From Clostridiales bacterium (lineage in GTDB: Bacteria > Bacillota > Clostridia > Oscillospirales > CAG-272): a stretch of DNA of 15,166 bases. The translations under genes and the position numbers were made by a program. This document shows, piece by piece, positions 14,560-15,166 of the stretch (positions within the stretch are counted from its first letter, which is position 1; the number at the start of each line of letters is the position of its first letter). Location of the stretch: the NCBI GenBank assembly GCA_003150035.1, contig QALR01000014.1, forward strand, positions 27,904 to 43,069, in the 5' to 3' direction. The notes under the pieces are model-generated. The model had not been told where the DNA came from. It saw nothing but the letters and a program-made list of their open reading frames with translations, and did not search any database.

Positions 14560-14866
14560 CTATATCGGTTTATTCGTGATAGTTGTGTTGATAACATATC
14601 CGACATCCCCTTCGACACAGACGGTTCTGTCGGCAATCTCATCAGGACAGAATGCCTCACCGAGGTTGCTGCAGGCATAGGTCGCACGTTTTTTGTGCTC
14701 ATCTGGCAGAGGGATATTTGATGATGACAGACGTGTTATACCCGACACCAAGTTTGAAAAACAATACTTTTTGTCCATTCCTCGTGCGCAGGGAATTTGC
14801 ATAATACTCCACTGCCTCGTGCCGACCTTCGTCCTCGACAAACCGGTTATCCGCGCGAAGAGTCAT
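14560..14866 (-). pseudogene. Frameshifted remnant of a small unrecognised protein gene
   Basis: On the minus strand one frame reads from ATG (14866) through a sensible soluble sequence ending GYNTSVIIKYPSA and then stops at 14701. From 14703 a second frame continues smoothly as DEHKKRATYACSNLGEAFCPDEIAD and on to a TAG at 14560. Removing one of the two G's at 14705-14706 joins them into one protein of about 101 residues with the natural junction YPSADEHKK. I do not recognise the family. No good ribosome binding site precedes the ATG, so the 5' end may also be lost. The location next to tnpV suggests mobile-element cargo. The alternative is a sequencing error in an intact gene. Confidence 0.6.
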
Positions 14867-14971
14867 GGACAGCGTGTTTGAAAGTGAAAAGCAAAATAAG
14901 CGAAAGCAAGGACGCGGCAATCATGTTTTGCAATTTTGAGGTTGAAAAAACGATTATTTTTCACTTACCTC

Positions 14972-15000
14972 TTGCAAAACGGAAAGAAGTATGATATAAT
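14972..15000 (+). promoter_or_regulatory. Promoter of the TetR-family gene
   Basis: TTGCAA (14972-14977) and TATAAT (14995-15000) are 17 bases apart, with an extended TG at 14992-14993. A perfect inverted repeat begins within the -10 box. Confidence 0.82.
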
Positions 15001-15029
15001 ATGACCAAAAGAACCAAAACGGTCATATT
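14998..15029 (+). promoter_or_regulatory. Inverted repeat at the TetR-gene transcription start, candidate autoregulatory operator
   Basis: Perfect 9-base arms AATATGACC (14998-15006) and GGTCATATT (15021-15029) flank 14 bases. ACCAAAA occurs twice in the interior (15004-15010 and 15013-15019). The site overlaps the -10 box and the expected start, where TetR-family proteins commonly repress their own gene. Confidence 0.65.
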
Positions 15030-15044
15030 TCAGGAGGTGCAACC

Positions 15045-15166
15045 TTGGCTTTTACAGATTTTGAAACCGAACAACTACGCAAGGCGCTACTGAAGGAAAC
15101 GAGACATTGCGCCGTCACGCTGGGGATGAAGAAAACCTCCGTGGATCAGCTGACGAAGGCTGTCGG
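15045..15166 (+). CDS. TetR/AcrR-family transcriptional regulator, N-terminal part only
   Basis: The gene starts with TTG at 15045, five bases after AGGAGGTG (15032-15039), and runs off the window after 40 codons. The visible residues include LRKALLKETRHCAVTLGM followed by KKTSVDQLTKAVG. This is the first helix and the start of the helix-turn-helix typical of TetR repressors, which usually continue ISKGxFYxFY. The ligand-binding domain is not in the window. It probably represses its own promoter through the inverted repeat at 14998-15029 and may control a transporter gene downstream, as many of its family do; the downstream gene is not visible. Confidence 0.8.
   Translation, partial: MAFTDFETEQLRKALLKETRHCAVTLGMKKTSVDQLTKAV

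Overview
The window looks like chromosome of a clostridial Bacillota (Firmicutes) bacterium. The evidence is AGGAGG-type ribosome binding sites before nearly every gene, TTG and GTG starts, near-consensus sigma-A promoters with 17-bp spacers, a type-A RNase P RNA, a GldG/DUF4340 ABC-transporter operon and a TnpV-family protein. I cannot name a genus from the sequence alone.

Layout. Positions 1-510 hold tRNA genes: a tRNA-Val (minus strand, cut by the window start) diverges from tRNA-Met and tRNA-Glu (plus strand, ended by a hairpin terminator). Positions 590-2034 hold an unrecognised single-pass membrane protein, then rnpB only about 15 bases after its stop codon, then a symmetrical terminator. 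Positions 2063-4519 are a minus-strand operon of an SGNH/GDSL hydrolase followed by an M3-family oligoendopeptidase. Positions 4570-5545 carry a lipid-kinase (YegS/DagK-like) gene with its own promoter. Positions 5617-11231 are a four-gene operon with tightly spaced reading frames: ABC ATPase, ABC-2 permease, GldG-like auxiliary protein and DUF4340-like protein. Together they look like one envelope complex of unknown substrate. A bidirectional terminator separates it from a convergent L-rhamnose mutarotase gene.

Positions 11240-13551 form a small sugar-related cluster: the mutarotase (minus) diverges from an alpha/beta hydrolase and a xylose-isomerase-like TIM-barrel protein (plus). The intergenic region has two good promoters, one overlapped by a perfect palindrome that could be an operator.

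From about 13552 to the end the window becomes accessory in character. It holds a hairpin-rich noncoding stretch, a tnpV gene whose start codon lies in an inverted repeat, a terminator, a minus-strand gene remnant broken by one frameshift, and the first 40 codons of a TetR-family regulator whose promoter region contains a perfect inverted repeat.

I found no CRISPR array, no complete transposase and no clear previously undescribed system. The most interesting items are the uncharacterised GldG/DUF4340 operon, the hairpin over the tnpV start, the palindromes at the hydrolase and TetR promoters, and the frameshifted remnant.
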